Translations under genes and position numbers: made by a program
The notes under the pieces: model-generated
What the model was told of the DNA's origin: nothing
Seen by the model: the letters and a program-made list of their open reading frames with translations, nothing else
Databases searched by the model: none
In this document: positions 37,290 through 49,686 of the stretch, piece after piece
Layout of the letters: each line of letters starts with the position of its first letter
Position numbering within the stretch: position 1 is the first letter of the stretch
Origin: Paralvinella palmiformis
Lineage: Eukaryota > Annelida > Polychaeta > Terebellida > Alvinellidae
Direction: 5' to 3'
DNA: 64,000 bases
NCBI GenBank assembly: GCA_025642065.1
Contig: JAODUP010000669.1
Location: forward strand, 62,001 to 126,000

Positions 37290-37697
37290 AAAATGCAAAC
37301 AAAATGGATTACAGGATGCTTGGACTACAAGTTGCATACAATCAGGATGTGGGCACACATGCCCTGTGTCGGAACTTGATGTCTCTGCCTCTGCTACCAC
37401 ACAAGCACAACAGTTCCAGACATCCGTCACCTGGTCCCCGCACTCACAGATGTAATCACCGATATCCATACCCAGTGGATTGAGGGCACTGTTTTCACCC
37501 CAGGTCGATGGTCTGTGTTTCAGCAAATGATTCGAACAAACAACGACATTGAAGGATGGCTTTACTGCTTGAACCGCCATGGCAAGCATGCTAAGCTCCC
37601 TTTATATCTGCTGTTCCACCTGCTGTACTAAGAGGTCCAGCTTATTTTCATGCAAGTGCAGCTTGTATTCAGGGAGGATTTGACCAGGATCCAGTGA
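37290..37697 (+). pseudogene. MULE-type transposase C-terminal relic
   Basis: The plus strand encodes YRMLGLQVAYNQDVGTHAL, then after a frameshift near 37389-37399 VPDIRHLVPALTDVITDI, then WSVFQQMIRTNNDIEGWLYC and KLPLYLLFHLLY, then a stop and further homologous sequence. The W-S-x-x-x-x-x-x-RTNN-x-x-EGW block is the hallmark C-terminus of MULE transposases, often linked to FLYWCH domains in invertebrates. One frameshift and in-frame stops make it a relic. The 106-codon minus frame here is a shadow. Confidence 0.8.
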
Positions 37698-37898
37698 CCT
37701 CTACCACATGTCTGCTGGTAATATAGTGGTAAGTTGAGGAGTGAGTTGTTTGCAATGCACGTAATAAAAATAAGATTTACACACAGCTTCATGGTTTGTT
37801 ATTTATTAAAAATTAATATATTTATCAAAACTCCAGAACATTTGATAATTATTAATGTATAAAACTGATGTGTGTGTGTGTACAGTATGTGTCTACAT

Positions 37899-38060
37899 GT
37901 ATATATATATATATATATATATGGTGGGTGGGTCAGCTCAGCGACCGCTGGAGAACACAGCTCTGCTATGCAATCACACAGGACATTACATGGTGAGCGG
38001 CTGAAGAATGTGGTGGCGCCATGCAATCACATAGGACATTCCACAGCAGCTGGGTGATAT
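37899..38060 (+). repeat. TA microsatellite and imperfect short tandem repeat
   Basis: TA run to 37922, then two copies of ATGCAATCACAYAGGACATT at about 37969 and 38022, embedded in similar flanks. Confidence 0.6.
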
Positions 38061-38289
38061 CAGTGGCCATGGTTCGCTGGTGATCTGAATAACTTGTCTA
38101 CAACATATGCCATATCTTTGAGCTATCATATGCACACTATTTCACTAATTGAAATATTAGTCGGGAATAAGACTAACTATAATAAGCTATAAGTGGCAAA
38201 AGGGCTTGACTCTTTAGGGACCTATAGCAAACTGTTAACTGGCCCAGAAAATTGGTTGGAGAGCAGGCCTCACATATGATATGATATAC

Positions 38290-39720
38290 CAAGTCTAATG
38301 GTATGTTTCTTGAACCAGTTGATGAAGTAAAAATTATAGAAATTGTAAAGAAATTCAAACTCAAAATGAGCTCGGGCATGATGAAATTCCATCCAAAATA
38401 CTGAAACATTCCATACAACCATTAACATATATTATAAACAAATCATTAGAAACAGGAGCTGTACCTAGCAAACTAAAAACAGCAAAAGTTATTCTATTTT
38501 TTAAATCTTCAAAACAGGAAGAACTGAAAAATTACCATTTACCTGCCTTTTCAAAACATTTTGAGAAGATAATCTTCAACAAAAATATGGCATTTATAGA
38601 CATTAGAAATATTGTATACAAACACCAATATGGTTTTAGGTCTAAGCATGCAACCATTCATCCAATTATACATTTACTAAATAATTCACATGTTAAGCAA
38701 ATAACTGCCATGATACTATGCGGTTTCATTTGACGTGATTAGTCACTCTATTCTCTTCAAAAAACTGTGGGTTAAGGGAAAACATTAAAAACAGCAATTT
38801 GTTCAAATTGGAAAGAATCAGTCAAAGTTTTGCAAAATGGATTGTGGTGTCCCACAGGGCTCAATTTTGTATCTACTGTATGTAAATGACATTGCTCAGT
38901 GTACCGAAAGCCATATATTATCATTTGCAGATGACACCACATTGTTTTTATCTGATTCTGAGCCCAGATTATTGTTTGAAAAGGCAAATATTGAAGTCAA
39001 CAAATTATTTAACTGGTTTTGCACAAACCGACTGTCACGTAATCCCCAAAAGACCAAATTCATAATAATTAAGCCATCAAAGGTCTAAATCTTTGAATAA
39101 ATGGAATACCATTGGAGAGAATTGGTAAAGGATACAAGGGGGGAAACACAAAGTTTCTTGGTGTAATATTTGATGAATCACTTACATGGAAATATCATAT
39201 AAATCACATAAATAAAAACTTTTTGCAATTAAGCAAGAAATAGCATATTGGCATGGGGAATGCAAATCAATCTATTCTTAAGCATACTGTTGTACTGCAA
39301 AAACGAGCAATTAGAACCATATGTAAAGTACAGTATAACAGCCATACTGAACCACTATTTAAAAATCTTACGATTTTGAAAATTAAGGATCAATTTGAAT
39401 ATGAAATAACACTTTTTATGAATAAATATAAACAGAACAAGTTACCATCATCTTTTGATAAGAATTTTAGTTATAATCCTGAGATCCAGAATAGACTCAC
39501 AATCAGACTATGACACCAGTTGTATATTCAAAGGTGTGACTCCACTTTTGCTAGAAAATTACCTCTATTTTAATTTCCCAAAATATGGAACAAATGGAGT
39601 TATTGTACTGATAATTATACTTTCACTTCCCAATCTAAACTGAAAAGGCAGCTTAAAGGGGAAATGTTGTCTCACTGTATAAGTAGTGTAAGGTGTATAA
39701 ACACTCACTGGAAAGACTGT
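38290..39720 (+). mobile_element. LINE relic, jockey/CR1-superfamily-like reverse transcriptase
   Basis: Fragments in order along the plus strand: DEIPSKILKHSIQPLTYIIN; KTAKVILFFKSSKQEELKNY; VYKHQYGFRSKHATIHPIIH; CGVPQGSIL (motif B region); LSFADDTTLFL (motif C, catalytic FADD intact); NRLSRNPQKTKFIIIK; KFLGVIFDESLTWKYHI; LQKRAIRTICKVQYNSHTEP. Many frameshifts; dead. It is closest to the minus-strand relic at 50840-53035. Confidence 0.88.
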
Positions 39721-41629
39721 CTTGATTTAATCCTTTTATAATTATATTGTGTTTTTTTAAAATGAATTTTAACAATTTCATTCAAAACTGAGGTTTAATT
39801 AATTACAAACTCTATTTTCTGCTGGTCTGGTTATTGTATTGTAACACAGTGATTTAACTTTTGGTAAAGTTTCCTCCCTAAGCCAGTCATCCACTCTGTC
39901 TTTAGACAATCTCCACTGTAAAATGATTTTTTATGGTATATATCAGAATATCTATTAATCTTTTGGGGGGAGGGAGGCTGGAGGAACACAGCAATAGCTA
40001 TCCTAGTCCCTCAATTCACATTGTAGATTAATCATTAATAATTTTAGTATTATAATTGTTATGAAGTGGTTACGTATCAGAGCATCAGAACCCTGCACCT
40101 CAGCGTTATAGGTCTGAGCACTCAATGCGCCAATTATTCCTCGATTGCTATTACTTCCGCTCAAATATGGCAGCCGAGCATGTAGTAGTTATATTTGGGT
40201 TGAAAGTAGAAGATGTTTTTGATAGTTTTGAAGAGGTACAAACGAAAATCAAAGAAATAGACGATCGATAGAATAGCTGTGCGGCTTTACAAATAATTGG
40301 GGTTCCCAGGTGTCCTAGAAATCCTGGAATATAACAAATTCATTTTCCCAGTCCTGGAAATGTCTTTTAATTTGACAAAATTGGAAATTCTCATGGGAAA
40401 AATACTGCATGCCTTTGGTAAAACCCCACTTAGAATTTTTTTTATTAGAAATAGTATACCTGTAGAAAATAATATTTCCATGGCTGCAGGAACCATAAAA
40501 TAATGCTTTTCTTATAAATGTCAGATTTTCTTTTTAACCTGATTATAATGTCTATTAACAGACTTAATCTAATATCTTTATTAAACGCTAGTAGCAGTAA
40601 TTACAACTACGCTCCCGTCACTGACACTGGTGCGAGCAGATGAAAAATGATCATGAAATTGCTCAGATTTATGATAATATTGATGGTGCATGGTTCAGAT
40701 ACTGAATGCTCGGATCTTTATCACCAACAAACACGATTATGATGTTCGGCTTGCTGTTCCCCGTCCGAGCACCGGAAACACCCAAACTTGGTGCACGCGC
40801 ATAGAGTGCTCCGACCTTTAGACCTATCATCAACGAACACCATTCCGATGCTCGGATACGTAACAACAGCGTAATTGTTATATGAACTGAATAAATCTAT
40901 CTAATAAGTAATATGAGTAATGAGCATGATATATCTAGAGTCTACTCATCATTCATGGCATGAATATCATACCCATGTCATGATTGATCATGATAATGAT
41001 ATAATAATCATAATCTAATAATGTATAGATATCTAGATCTAAACGATGATAGCGCCATTAGCGGCAACCGAGATAACCAGATTATCTAAAGCATATCTGG
41101 CATATAATGAGATATGTTTTAGTTTGGTGTATTTTCTGTCAATCGATTCATGTGTGTTGACAATAGACCTACGTATTCGGTAGTTTGTAACACACTGACA
41201 TAAGTAAATTTAAAAACAAATCTTGAGCGATAATTGGAACAGTCAAAGTTAAATCTCACAAATAGATGATACTTTCATAGATCTAGTTTGTAAGAACAAA
41301 TTCTGGTAATTCGAATAACTAGTAACGTCATACGCGCATACAAAAATATAACTACCTGATAAATATATGAAATATAGACTTCAGATTCACATAATAAATT
41401 CACATCTAAGACTAAAAGTCTAAGTCAAATTGATACCTCGCCCATTTTACAAGTTCGCCCGATGGACACGTCGCCCTCGCAAAAATGGACACTTCGCCCT
41501 CGATAATAAATTAAATGTTTTATATTAAATGTTTGATGCTAAATGCTCTCAGCATGTGTGTTTATAATGTTTCTAACAATAATATTAACTATTGACACAA
41601 ATATCTATAATTGTCTCGCAAGAGGGCAA
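39721..41629. other. Intergenic DNA with unclassified repeats
   Basis: A TCCTGGAA-type repeat is at about 40300-40400. A GTCGCCCTCGCAAAAATGGA / CACTTCGCCCTCG doublet, with an outer CGCCCATTTTAC, is at about 41440-41510. No gene is supported. Confidence 0.5.
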
Positions 41630-41915
41630 TCTTGGTCGAGGTCTACAAGGCTGTTAACAAACTCTCTCCCTCTTTTGTGTGGGATTTATTCGAGGCGAAA
41701 GATGTGAAATACAACTTGAGAAACTGTAATAATCTATGTGTCAAACAGTGTCGAACCAAGAAATATGGACAGGATATTTAATTATGGTGCTAAGCGGTGG
41801 AATATTTAACTTCATGAATTGAAAATGTGTAAAGATCTGGGAACTTTAAGAGAAAGCGTTAAGAACTGGAGTGAGCCACTGTGTAAATGTCGTATGTGTG
41901 TATTGGGGACAAGTG
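41630..41915 (+). mobile_element. LINE ORF2 C-terminal fragment with Cys motif
   Basis: The plus strand encodes VYKAVNKLSPSFVWDLFEA, then YNLRNCNNLCVKQCRTKKYG, then (shifted) FKRSVKNWSEPLCKCRMC. The terminal W-x(2)-P-x-C-x-C-x(2)-C ending is typical of many CR1/jockey-like ORF2 proteins found in marine invertebrates. It contains stops. Confidence 0.75.
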
Positions 41916-42489
41916 TATGAGTGTAAGTTGTTTGTAAATGTTTTATTTTTCCTTAACAGTCAAAGTGTTATATCTCTTTTTGTATAACTTTTGTATTAAA
42001 TTTATTATCACTATACTGTATAAAAGCTGTTATTTATTTTTATTAAACTTTTGTAATCATGTGATCAAATAACTAATTTTCTTATAATATAAATTTTATA
42101 TTAAATTATATCCTTTCTCAGTTTTATAACAAGGTACTCATTGTTATCATTACATGTATTATCACATATTTATTTTATTTATTATAATACAAATACTATA
42201 CTAATTTACAAATATATGTAAGTTTTCTTATGTAGGTTTTAGTCAGTTCATCTTTAATTTTACGTACAGTATATTATTTCCTATGACTGGGTAGTAAGTG
42301 CTGTGTACAAGGTGAATGTATGAGGGGGAGGGGGTATGGGGTTTGCTAAGTGTGTAAAATTGTATGGGCTGATAGGGGTGTGTAAATGGCCTAAGGGATA
42401 ATTGTGTGTCAGTGGTCTGAGTGTCTTGTTAATTTCCTAATTTCATTATGTATATTTCATAATTTTTTATTTGCGTCTATCTAAAAATG

Positions 42490-43147
42490 CATTAAGCTGA
42501 GATTCCATATACGCAGTATGCGGCATGCGGATACGGCAAAAAATGGAACAGCATGTAAACAGACGAGACCGTTTCCATATGTCCGGATGCGGGATGCGAT
42601 TTGTCTTGCGGCTGCGTACTCGACGCGGATACGGCAAATTGAATCCCTCCATGTAGCGATTCGTACGGCAAAAAATAAAAACCGGACGGGGGAATCCAGA
42701 ATATGACGCCAGGGGCTGGTGTTTCTCGAGCCATTTGGCGGGATTTTAGATTATTAGTTTGGTCAACCTGAAGTATTGTTCGAATTTCTCCACATCAAAT
42801 TGTAGTTCAAATCTTCGGGATATTGCTGAATAAGCATTCTAAGGCTGTAACAAGAGGATACTGATTTAAAAATAATTTTATAAGTATTTTTTGGAATTTA
42901 GATCTATAATGTGTAAAATCTGTTTTTGGGGGAGTAACTGACCCCCTCTAATCTGTTTTGGGGGAGTAACTGACCCCCCTCTACACAAACACACATCTGT
43001 TATTTTTTTCTTTACTATCTGTATTTCTGTTGATTGCCATATTTTTAGCATGACAGACTGAAAACGCATGGGAACACACGTACGTTCATATGGAATCACA
43101 CAAATCGCATGCCGGATACCGCATGCCGCATACCGCATATATAGACG
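42490..43147. mobile_element. Harbinger-like nonautonomous element, copy 1
   Basis: The left end has TTCCATATACGCAGTATGCG and the right end inverted has ATATATGCGGTATGCGGCAT, forming subterminal inverted repeats rich in ATGCGG/GCATGCGG. A minus-strand scrap encodes EKFEQYFRLTK, typical of the Harbinger transposase N-terminal region. A direct relative is at 44490-44945. It contains a 32-bp GGGGGAGTAACTGACCCCC doublet at about 42915-42980. It abuts the broken end of the LINE at 43155. Confidence 0.5.
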
Positions 43148-43154
43148 GAAAGAA

Positions 43155-44185
43155 ACGATGCTATCTGATGACGTGGCATGTAGGGACAGCAACTGAAAAA
43201 GCACGAGTCCCGGCATGAGTTTTAACCCTGGGAACAGACAACAAGTGAAAACCAGATGAACGGGGGTCGCTAGGCTTGAGTGTTAGAAAAAGCATGGGAA
43301 GTAGATATGAAGGTTCTCCAGAAGAAAGAATTTGAAAGGCAATGGCGCTGAGTTTGAAAATTACGCGATATTGAACAGGAAAAGATTTCAGAAGTGGGAC
43401 AGAATGGGAAAACTGAGGACATCGTGTGACAACCCCAGCTAACCAGTTCTGAACAGACTGAAATCTTAGAATATCATTAGATGCAATGTTATAAAGAGGT
43501 GACTTACAGCAATCAAGCCTAGTAGTAATGAGTACTGTAGCAATGGTTTTGGTGACTGAAACAGAAAAAAACGACGAATACGGCAAAGGTCAGGAATATG
43601 TTATAAGCAGCAGCGACCTGTCAGAGAAATATGTTTTCTGGAATTAAAATTGCTATCAAATGTAACACCAAGATTACGTACATTGTGTGATGGTGTGATG
43701 CTATGACTAAGGATGTTCGTAGGGAAGAAACGAGTAAGTTTGCTGCGTTGTCTGGCTGTACCTATAATGATGAAATCTGTTTTGTTGGAATTGAGCCTAA
43801 GTTTATTGTTTGTCATACAGCCAGAGATATCACTGAGACAGTAACCAAGTTGTTTAAGGGAAAGATCAGTGTCTGCTGTAGATAAAAATATGTATACTTG
43901 GCTGTCATCTGCATATAAATGATGATATAATTTGTAACTGTAAATAAGAGAGCTTAGTGGCGAGGTATACAGAGTAAATAGTGGTCGTCCAAGAACAGAG
44001 CCTTGGGGAACGCCAAAAAACAAAGGAACTACCTTTGAAAAACACTTTCTTATTTTTTAGTGATTGAAACATATTTATTCGAATCCGAGTGAGCGTTGTG
44101 CCCAATATGCCATACCAATCAGATAGGCGATCTAGAAGAACAGAATAATCAGTGGTGTCAAAAGCTGCAGATAAATCAACAAATC
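43155..44185 (-). mobile_element. LINE relic, L2-like reverse transcriptase
   Basis: In minus-strand order: FVDLSAAFDTTDYSVLLDRL (motif A); FFGVPQGSVLGRPLFTLYTS (motif B); YHHLYADDSQVYIF (motif C, YADD intact); NNKLRLNSNKTDFIIIG; HNVRNLGVTFDSN; TIATVLITTRLDCCKSPLYN; RVKTHAGTRAFSVAVPT. It is broken by frameshifts and lost after the last block at about 43155, where Harbinger-like sequence begins. Same family as 3395-4150. Confidence 0.9.
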
Positions 44186-44399
44186 ATGGAAGCGTACGTG
44201 ATATGCAAAGAATACACCTTATGTTCATAATCTGTTCAAGAAGATATCATTTGATGGGAAGAAATTCTAACAATAGGTTGACCAGATGTTATATTATGTG
44301 GGGGAGGTTTGTTGCCTTTCATTGCGAAACCCCGCTGAATTGTTCAGGAAGCATCCATCCCTTATTTGACATTCTGGATACCCCACATGATTTGGTTCT

Positions 44400-44489
44400 A
44401 GAATATCCGCATGGATCCACTACATGTAGCGATTCAGTTTACCGCATATGTAGCCATTTGCAGCAGCAGGACAAATCGTATGCCGCATC
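44400..44489. repeat. Fragment of the ATGCGG-rich Harbinger-like family
   Basis: ATGTAGCGATTCAGTTTACCGC and ATCGTATGCCGCATCCTTAAGC resemble segments of 42490-43147 and lie head to head with the next copy. Confidence 0.4.
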
Positions 44490-44945
44490 CTTAAGCTAAG
44501 GTTCCATATGCGCAGTATGCGGATACAGTGTGTAAACGGACGCGAGCGCTTCCATATGTCCCAATGCGACAAATATATACTATTCGTCGAGCGGCTGCGT
44601 ATCGATGCGGCAAACTGAATCGCTCCATTTAGCGATTCGTACGGCAACTCAGTAAAAATCGAATGGGGAATCCAAAATATGACGTCAGAGACAGGTGTTT
44701 CCCGAACAATTTTGCGGGACTAGAATTTTGGATTCTGATGTCAACCTGAAGTATTGTTGGAATGTGTAGTTCCTTGACCAGATTATGGTATGCTCCTTGT
44801 AGAAACCGATTTCTGTTTAAATCCCGCACAACGTAGGCCGGGTGTATGGAATGAAAGTTTAACACATTAAAACGCTTGTCCGTTTGCATGCTTTTCCATG
44901 TTGCCCCATATAACGCACATAATGGGACTCGCTTCCGCACACCGG
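44490..44945 (-). pseudogene. Harbinger-like transposase N-terminal relic, copy 2
   Basis: The minus frame from 44940 encodes FHSIHPAYVVRDLNRNRF then QGAYHNLVKELH, then after a frameshift FQQYFRLTSESK (about 44730-44765). The order HP-x(n)-R, GA-x-H-x-L-x-x-EL, F-x-x-YFRL is the N-terminal pattern of PIF/Harbinger transposases. The 3' part matches the noncoding copy at 42490-42800. No catalytic DDE region. Confidence 0.55.
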
Positions 44946-44974
44946 ATATGTCAAGTCATGGCCGGTTAACGATT

Positions 44975-45185
44975 TGATTGATGTTAGGAAGAATTAGTGA
45001 GCGTCCGTTCGTGCCGCTTAAAGGTTTGTGCCCGACCAATTGTGGGGTCAAACAGGTGTGGAATCATAGTTCACCGGTTGATTGATGTGCGAAGGAAGTT
45101 GGTGGTCACCCGATCGTGCCACTTGGCGGTTTCTGGCAGGCCAGTTGTTGGAAACGCACGGGTGTGGAAGTCAGGGCCTCGGGGC
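44975..45185 (+). repeat. Diverged two-copy tandem repeat, unit about 107 bp
   Basis: GATTGATG...GTGAGCGTCCGTTCGTGCC (44975 on) parallels GATTGATG...GGTCACCCGATCGTGCC (45082 on), both ending in GGTGTGGAA. The three overlapping open frames here reflect locally high GC, not a known protein. Confidence 0.6.
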
Positions 45186-46555
45186 TTGGTTGTATTATTT
45201 TTTCGTGGTATGGGTTAAATGTGTGAAAGCTTTGTTAGGGAATGTTTGTTACGGTACAGCCAAGTCAGCGGAGATTGTATCAAGGGACATGTGGGTCTCC
45301 ACTGGACAACGGTTTTGTTGTTTGGGGAGAATCCCCAGGCTGTCGCTTAATCAGCACAGCCTCTATGTTGGAGCAGTACGGACAGATGGAGCCGAAATAC
45401 CCTGAGGGTGGTCACTGCCAGAGTGTTTTACGTCCTCAGGGTGTCTTTAACGTCCCCCTTTATTTTAAATAATTCAGTGGAGACGGCAGCGCCATTTAAC
45501 GTGGTCAGCCACCCACGATGTAGTGAGCCGAGAAATTAATCCCTGGAAAAGTTTCGACCTCCTACGGGGTTCGAACCTGTGACCGTTGGCACCAAGTGCC
45601 GGGTACTTAACCACTAGGCCACCGGAGCTCACTGCACTGGAAAACACGCTGAATTCCCCTTTATATACCGGTTTGGATGTAGGAGGAATGTCTAGTGAGG
45701 AATTGTTCTTGACTCAGCCAAGTCAGCGGTGATTGGACCAGGTGCATGTGGTGTATACCGGGCAACAACGCTGACGGTGCTGAGGGGACAATCCCCTATT
45801 TATTTCTTGATTTATTTATTTATTTTTTGTTTGTTCAGAAGTGGAGAGTTTCCAGGAGTGGAGAATTTTTGTACAATTTCGAGTAGAATTTGTAGAGTGA
45901 GTAGAATTTATAGGAATAAAGTATATTCGAGACTACATGAGTTTGGAGTTTTGAAAGAGACTGCTTAGCTAAGGCCAAGATCCAGATCTTGGTACTTTTC
46001 ACTAGGCATACATCTTATAAAGGTCATATTATAATGGTTGAAACAAATAAACCCATATATCATATAGAACTTGCTTTCACTAAAAAAATTACATTTAAAG
46101 CTTCTTCAATTATTAATTTATTCTTCAAAAAATTCAGAAAACACACGATATTGGTTTCTTTTAGCAGTATATATATATATATATGAAATTTTGCCACAGT
46201 AATACACAGATTAAAAGCAATATTTTCTGATACATAGAACTCCCAATATAATGTTTTCCTCTACTAATGTGTGTATATTGGAGAAATTCACTCCATTCCA
46301 CTATCCAGCAAAACTCTGCCAGAAATTGTGAATTGGTTTGCATGTAACAAGGTAGTGAGTGATTAATTGTGTTAATTTCCTGTCTATCACAATGCCTGTA
46401 TGTACAGATATTGGTAGCAACAATTTTTTGTTTGATTAACCATTCGTGACATGGTAGAACGCGATGTATTATCCTGTACTGAAAAGATTGAAGATAGGTT
46501 TCCCTGCAAGACTTAAAACGTGCTTTAAATATTAAAGGCTAAAGATCACTGTCAA
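45186..46555. other. Intergenic DNA with SINE D and repeats
   Basis: An imperfect repeat links 45258-45345 with 45718-45798 (AAGTCAGCGG, GTGATTGG, GACAATCCCC). A TA run is at 46168-46184. No gene is supported. Confidence 0.5.
45495..45633 (-). repeat. tRNA-derived SINE head (family D)
   Basis: The minus strand reads CCGGTGGCCTAGTGGTTAAG (A-box), CACTTGGTGCC, then GGTTCGAACCCCGTAGGA (B-box). It is close to a tRNA in layout, but the acceptor arm is replaced by SINE body, so I call a pseudo-tRNA. Confidence 0.65.
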
Positions 46556-46559
46556 TATG

Positions 46560-48450
46560 ACATGTATTCTCCCATCCTTGAATGCATGTTGGTAAGTGTT
46601 TATGTGTCTTTTTTTTTGTATGAGCAACCAGTAAATTATATTTGATGGAGCTTGTATGATGTCAAGTTCCTTACCATTGTTTGTAACATATAATCTCGGT
46701 TTTGTATCAGGATCTTCTACAATTTCAGTTATATTAGAAGATAATATGCTCCTCCATAATAATGGACTAGCTTATCTTATGCTAAAACATTCCATGAAGT
46801 TGCAGTTTAAGTTATATTTTGAGTTTAATTCATCACATGTTAAAACTTGTTTGTTTGGATTTAAGAGATGGTATATGGTTTGGATTTTCAATTGTTATAT
46901 ATTTATTATGCCAAATTGGTTCATAGGTTATTGACTGTTTTGTTATAGAATGAAATTAATTTATTTCGGTCCAATATTTGATTTAGTTTTTTTTAAAGTT
47001 TTGTAATTTGTCAATAAAGTTTTCTCCATTGTGTTTTCTTTTGATTAAGTTATGTAAAGATATGTTTTGTCTTTTAATATTTCATCTAAAAGTAATTTCC
47101 ATGCTGCAATTGGGTATGTTATTCCTCTTTTCACCCAAGATAGCTTTAATGATTTGATTTAACTTTTGATATCTATCATTTTCAATTTTTACTACTATGT
47201 TCTTGGCAATTTTATTATTCCCACCATCCCACAGGTAATCAAAGAATATTTAGTTAATTTCTGTTATAACTCTATCTGGAGTTTCTAGAATAGTACATGG
47301 ATATACTAATATTGAGGTAGCTAAAGAATTTAATACAATTACTTTACCTTTTAGTGAGAGTCTTTGTTTCCACATTGACAACATATCTAGTTAAAATTTT
47401 CTTAAATTTTGGTTCATGGTTATACTTGTAGTTATCTTCCGGTGTTTGACAAATAGAAACTCCTGGTGTCTTGATTGGATCTTTACACCATGTTAAGTTG
47501 TATGTATTTTTAAATTGGATATGTTTTCCTATTATAAAAGCACGAGTTCTGTCGATATGTTGTCTTAAACCAGAGCACAGATGAAATTTCTCTAGTATAT
47601 CCATTACAGGTTGTGTTGATTCAGTGTTATTCAGAAATATTGTGGTATCATCTGCTAATTGACTAATCTTTATTTCTCTGGTTCTCAATCCCAGACCATG
47701 TATTTTCTTATTATTGCGAATAGATATTGCTAAAATCTCAACGACCATTATACGAATAAATAAACCGATATGGGACAACCCTGTCTCATGCCTCTATGTA
47801 TATTAAAGTAGGGGAGAAATATCCATTATTCATAAAAGTGTTTTGAATATTATTATAGATAATTTTGATCCAGTTTTTGAAAATATTTTAGAAATAAAAT
47901 TTTCTGAGTATTTTCATTCGAAATTTCCATTTGATTGCTACTATTTCTGTTTGATATTTATTACAAGCATATTGGGATGAGCTACGACCTTTCTTATCTT
48001 TAAGAGGATGTAATGTTAGGTTTAAATCTCCTCCTATTATTAAATTGCATGGGGAAATAGCATCTTTTATTTTATTAAGGATTTGTATATGTTAATTTTG
48101 ATGGTTTTGTGTTGGTGCATAAATTTGTCCTAATATAAATGTATCATTTTCATATTCAATTTCTATAATAATAAAGTGACCATCATGATAAATGTTTTGT
48201 TCAAGATAGTGTAATTAACTTGTTTAGGTAGTAGTATTGCTACCCTTTACTATTTGAACGTCCATGACAGAAAATTATATCAGCTCCCCAATCCCCTTTC
48301 CAAGTAATTTAAAGTTCTGTAGTACTATGTGTTTCCTACAGAAATACACAGCATGCGTTTTTTTCTTTGTAAATTAATAAAAAAATAGTTTTTCGCTTCC
48401 TAAGGTTTGTTCTAAATGAGATTTTAGAAATAGAAAGTAGAATTTTCTAG
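46560..48450 (-). mobile_element. LINE relic, Tx1/L1-like
   Basis: The minus strand begins with an apurinic endonuclease end: ETHSTTELQI and GDWGADIIFCHGRSNSKG (about 48240-48350). The RT region has VVEILAISIRNNKKIHGLG and ISQLADDTTIFLNNTES (about 47640-47730), then KHIQFKNTYNLTWC. Downstream blocks resemble the Tx1/L1 C-terminus (PIWHNKYITIENP, KYNLNCNFMECFS). Frames are broken, and the fingers region of the RT is missing between 47800 and 48000. Confidence 0.8.
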
Positions 48451-48519
48451 AAACAACGCATTTCTTTTATCCACCGACAACTTGTTCAACAAAGTGGACT
48501 TCAGTCGAGATAGGGGTAC

Positions 48520-48880
48520 CTAATATCACGTTTCACCATGTGTTCAGAAGTATTAGCATAGATAGTGAATAGCACACCTCACTATGAGTTGACTGTGGAT
48601 TTACTATGAACACCACATTTTACCAGACTTTGTTATGTGCACTGAATACTACTGTACAATGGTCTACAATGGTCAATACCACGATTTGCTATCACTTAAT
48701 ATGGTTAACATCGCATTTTATTATGCTTTGCTACAGTGAATTAATATCGCAATTTACCACTACTTCCTATACTGAATGTCATTCTTTACCATGGTTTATA
48801 ATAGTGTATATTAGATTTCACCACGGTGAATAGCATGTTTTGTAATGGTTTTGATGCAGTGAATATCTTTGGTTCAAGAT
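48520..48880 (+). repeat. Highly diverged minisatellite-like tract
   Basis: Loosely repeating units such as CACCACATTTTACCA, ATGGTTT and CAGTGAATA at about 40-50 bp spacing. Degenerate, so the unit is approximate. Confidence 0.45.
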
Positions 48881-49655
48881 AATGCTGCCACAAAATTGTA
48901 AGAACCATCTAGAAGTAAAATCCTGTCCAGAATCTAATATCATCATCATTTACTCTCGAATTGTGACAGCCGGAATCTGTCAAGGTTCCGCGGTGATGAT
49001 ACTGTTTCATGTTGTTCCTGGTAGCTTCTCAACAACTCGATCACTACAACCATTAAGCATTATGCACCAATGCGATCGATGGTGTCCGATACCAGCCAAG
49101 TCTCTAAACTAGTCAGCAGATGTTACAGATGGTCTTCCAGAGGCAGATGGGTGTTTTCGCAGTATGGTCTGTGGAGATTCCCCTCATATAGACTCAGCAC
49201 ACCCAAGTGACACGTGTCTCTCGGAAAATAGGAATTTTTGGTGCAAAACAAATAGGAACAAAATAGGATTTTCCAATGGGAAATGGACATAAAATAGGAT
49301 TTTATTTAGTATTTGATAGCCTCCCAACACCCACACCGATCCACCACCAACTTTATTTACAATGTAACAAGTTGCAGGGATGGGTAGCGATTGATTCCCT
49401 CTGCAAACTTCAGTTGGAGCACAAAATTATAATAGTCTTCCACAACTTCTTTGGTGTCTCGGGTAGATACGTCGTCATCATCTTGGAATAGCTTCCACTC
49501 GTCTTGCACCGTGAATGCACCGAGCTGAGGTTGAAGCTCACGGGAAATATACCGAACGGCAGTAACTGTTATTTTCCGTTCCCTTTTTGTGGGGTTGGGG
49601 AAACCAAGGTCTCTCTCTCTTTCGATAAGACAGAGAGATAGATAGAGAGATAGAG

Positions 49656-49686
<31 letters not shown>

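Noticed and set aside
37269..37589. A 106-codon minus-strand frame with many cysteines
   Set aside because: It is the antisense shadow of the MULE transposase relic, whose plus-strand protein signature is far stronger.
42492..42734. Parallel frames in 42467-42734 and 44420-44647 as a conserved protein
   Set aside because: They are translations of a shared noncoding Harbinger-like terminal region; conservation is at DNA level and the frames shift.
45540..45633. A functional tRNA gene on the minus strand
   Set aside because: A and B boxes are good but the acceptor stem is not complementary and SINE body follows, so a tRNA-derived SINE is the better call.
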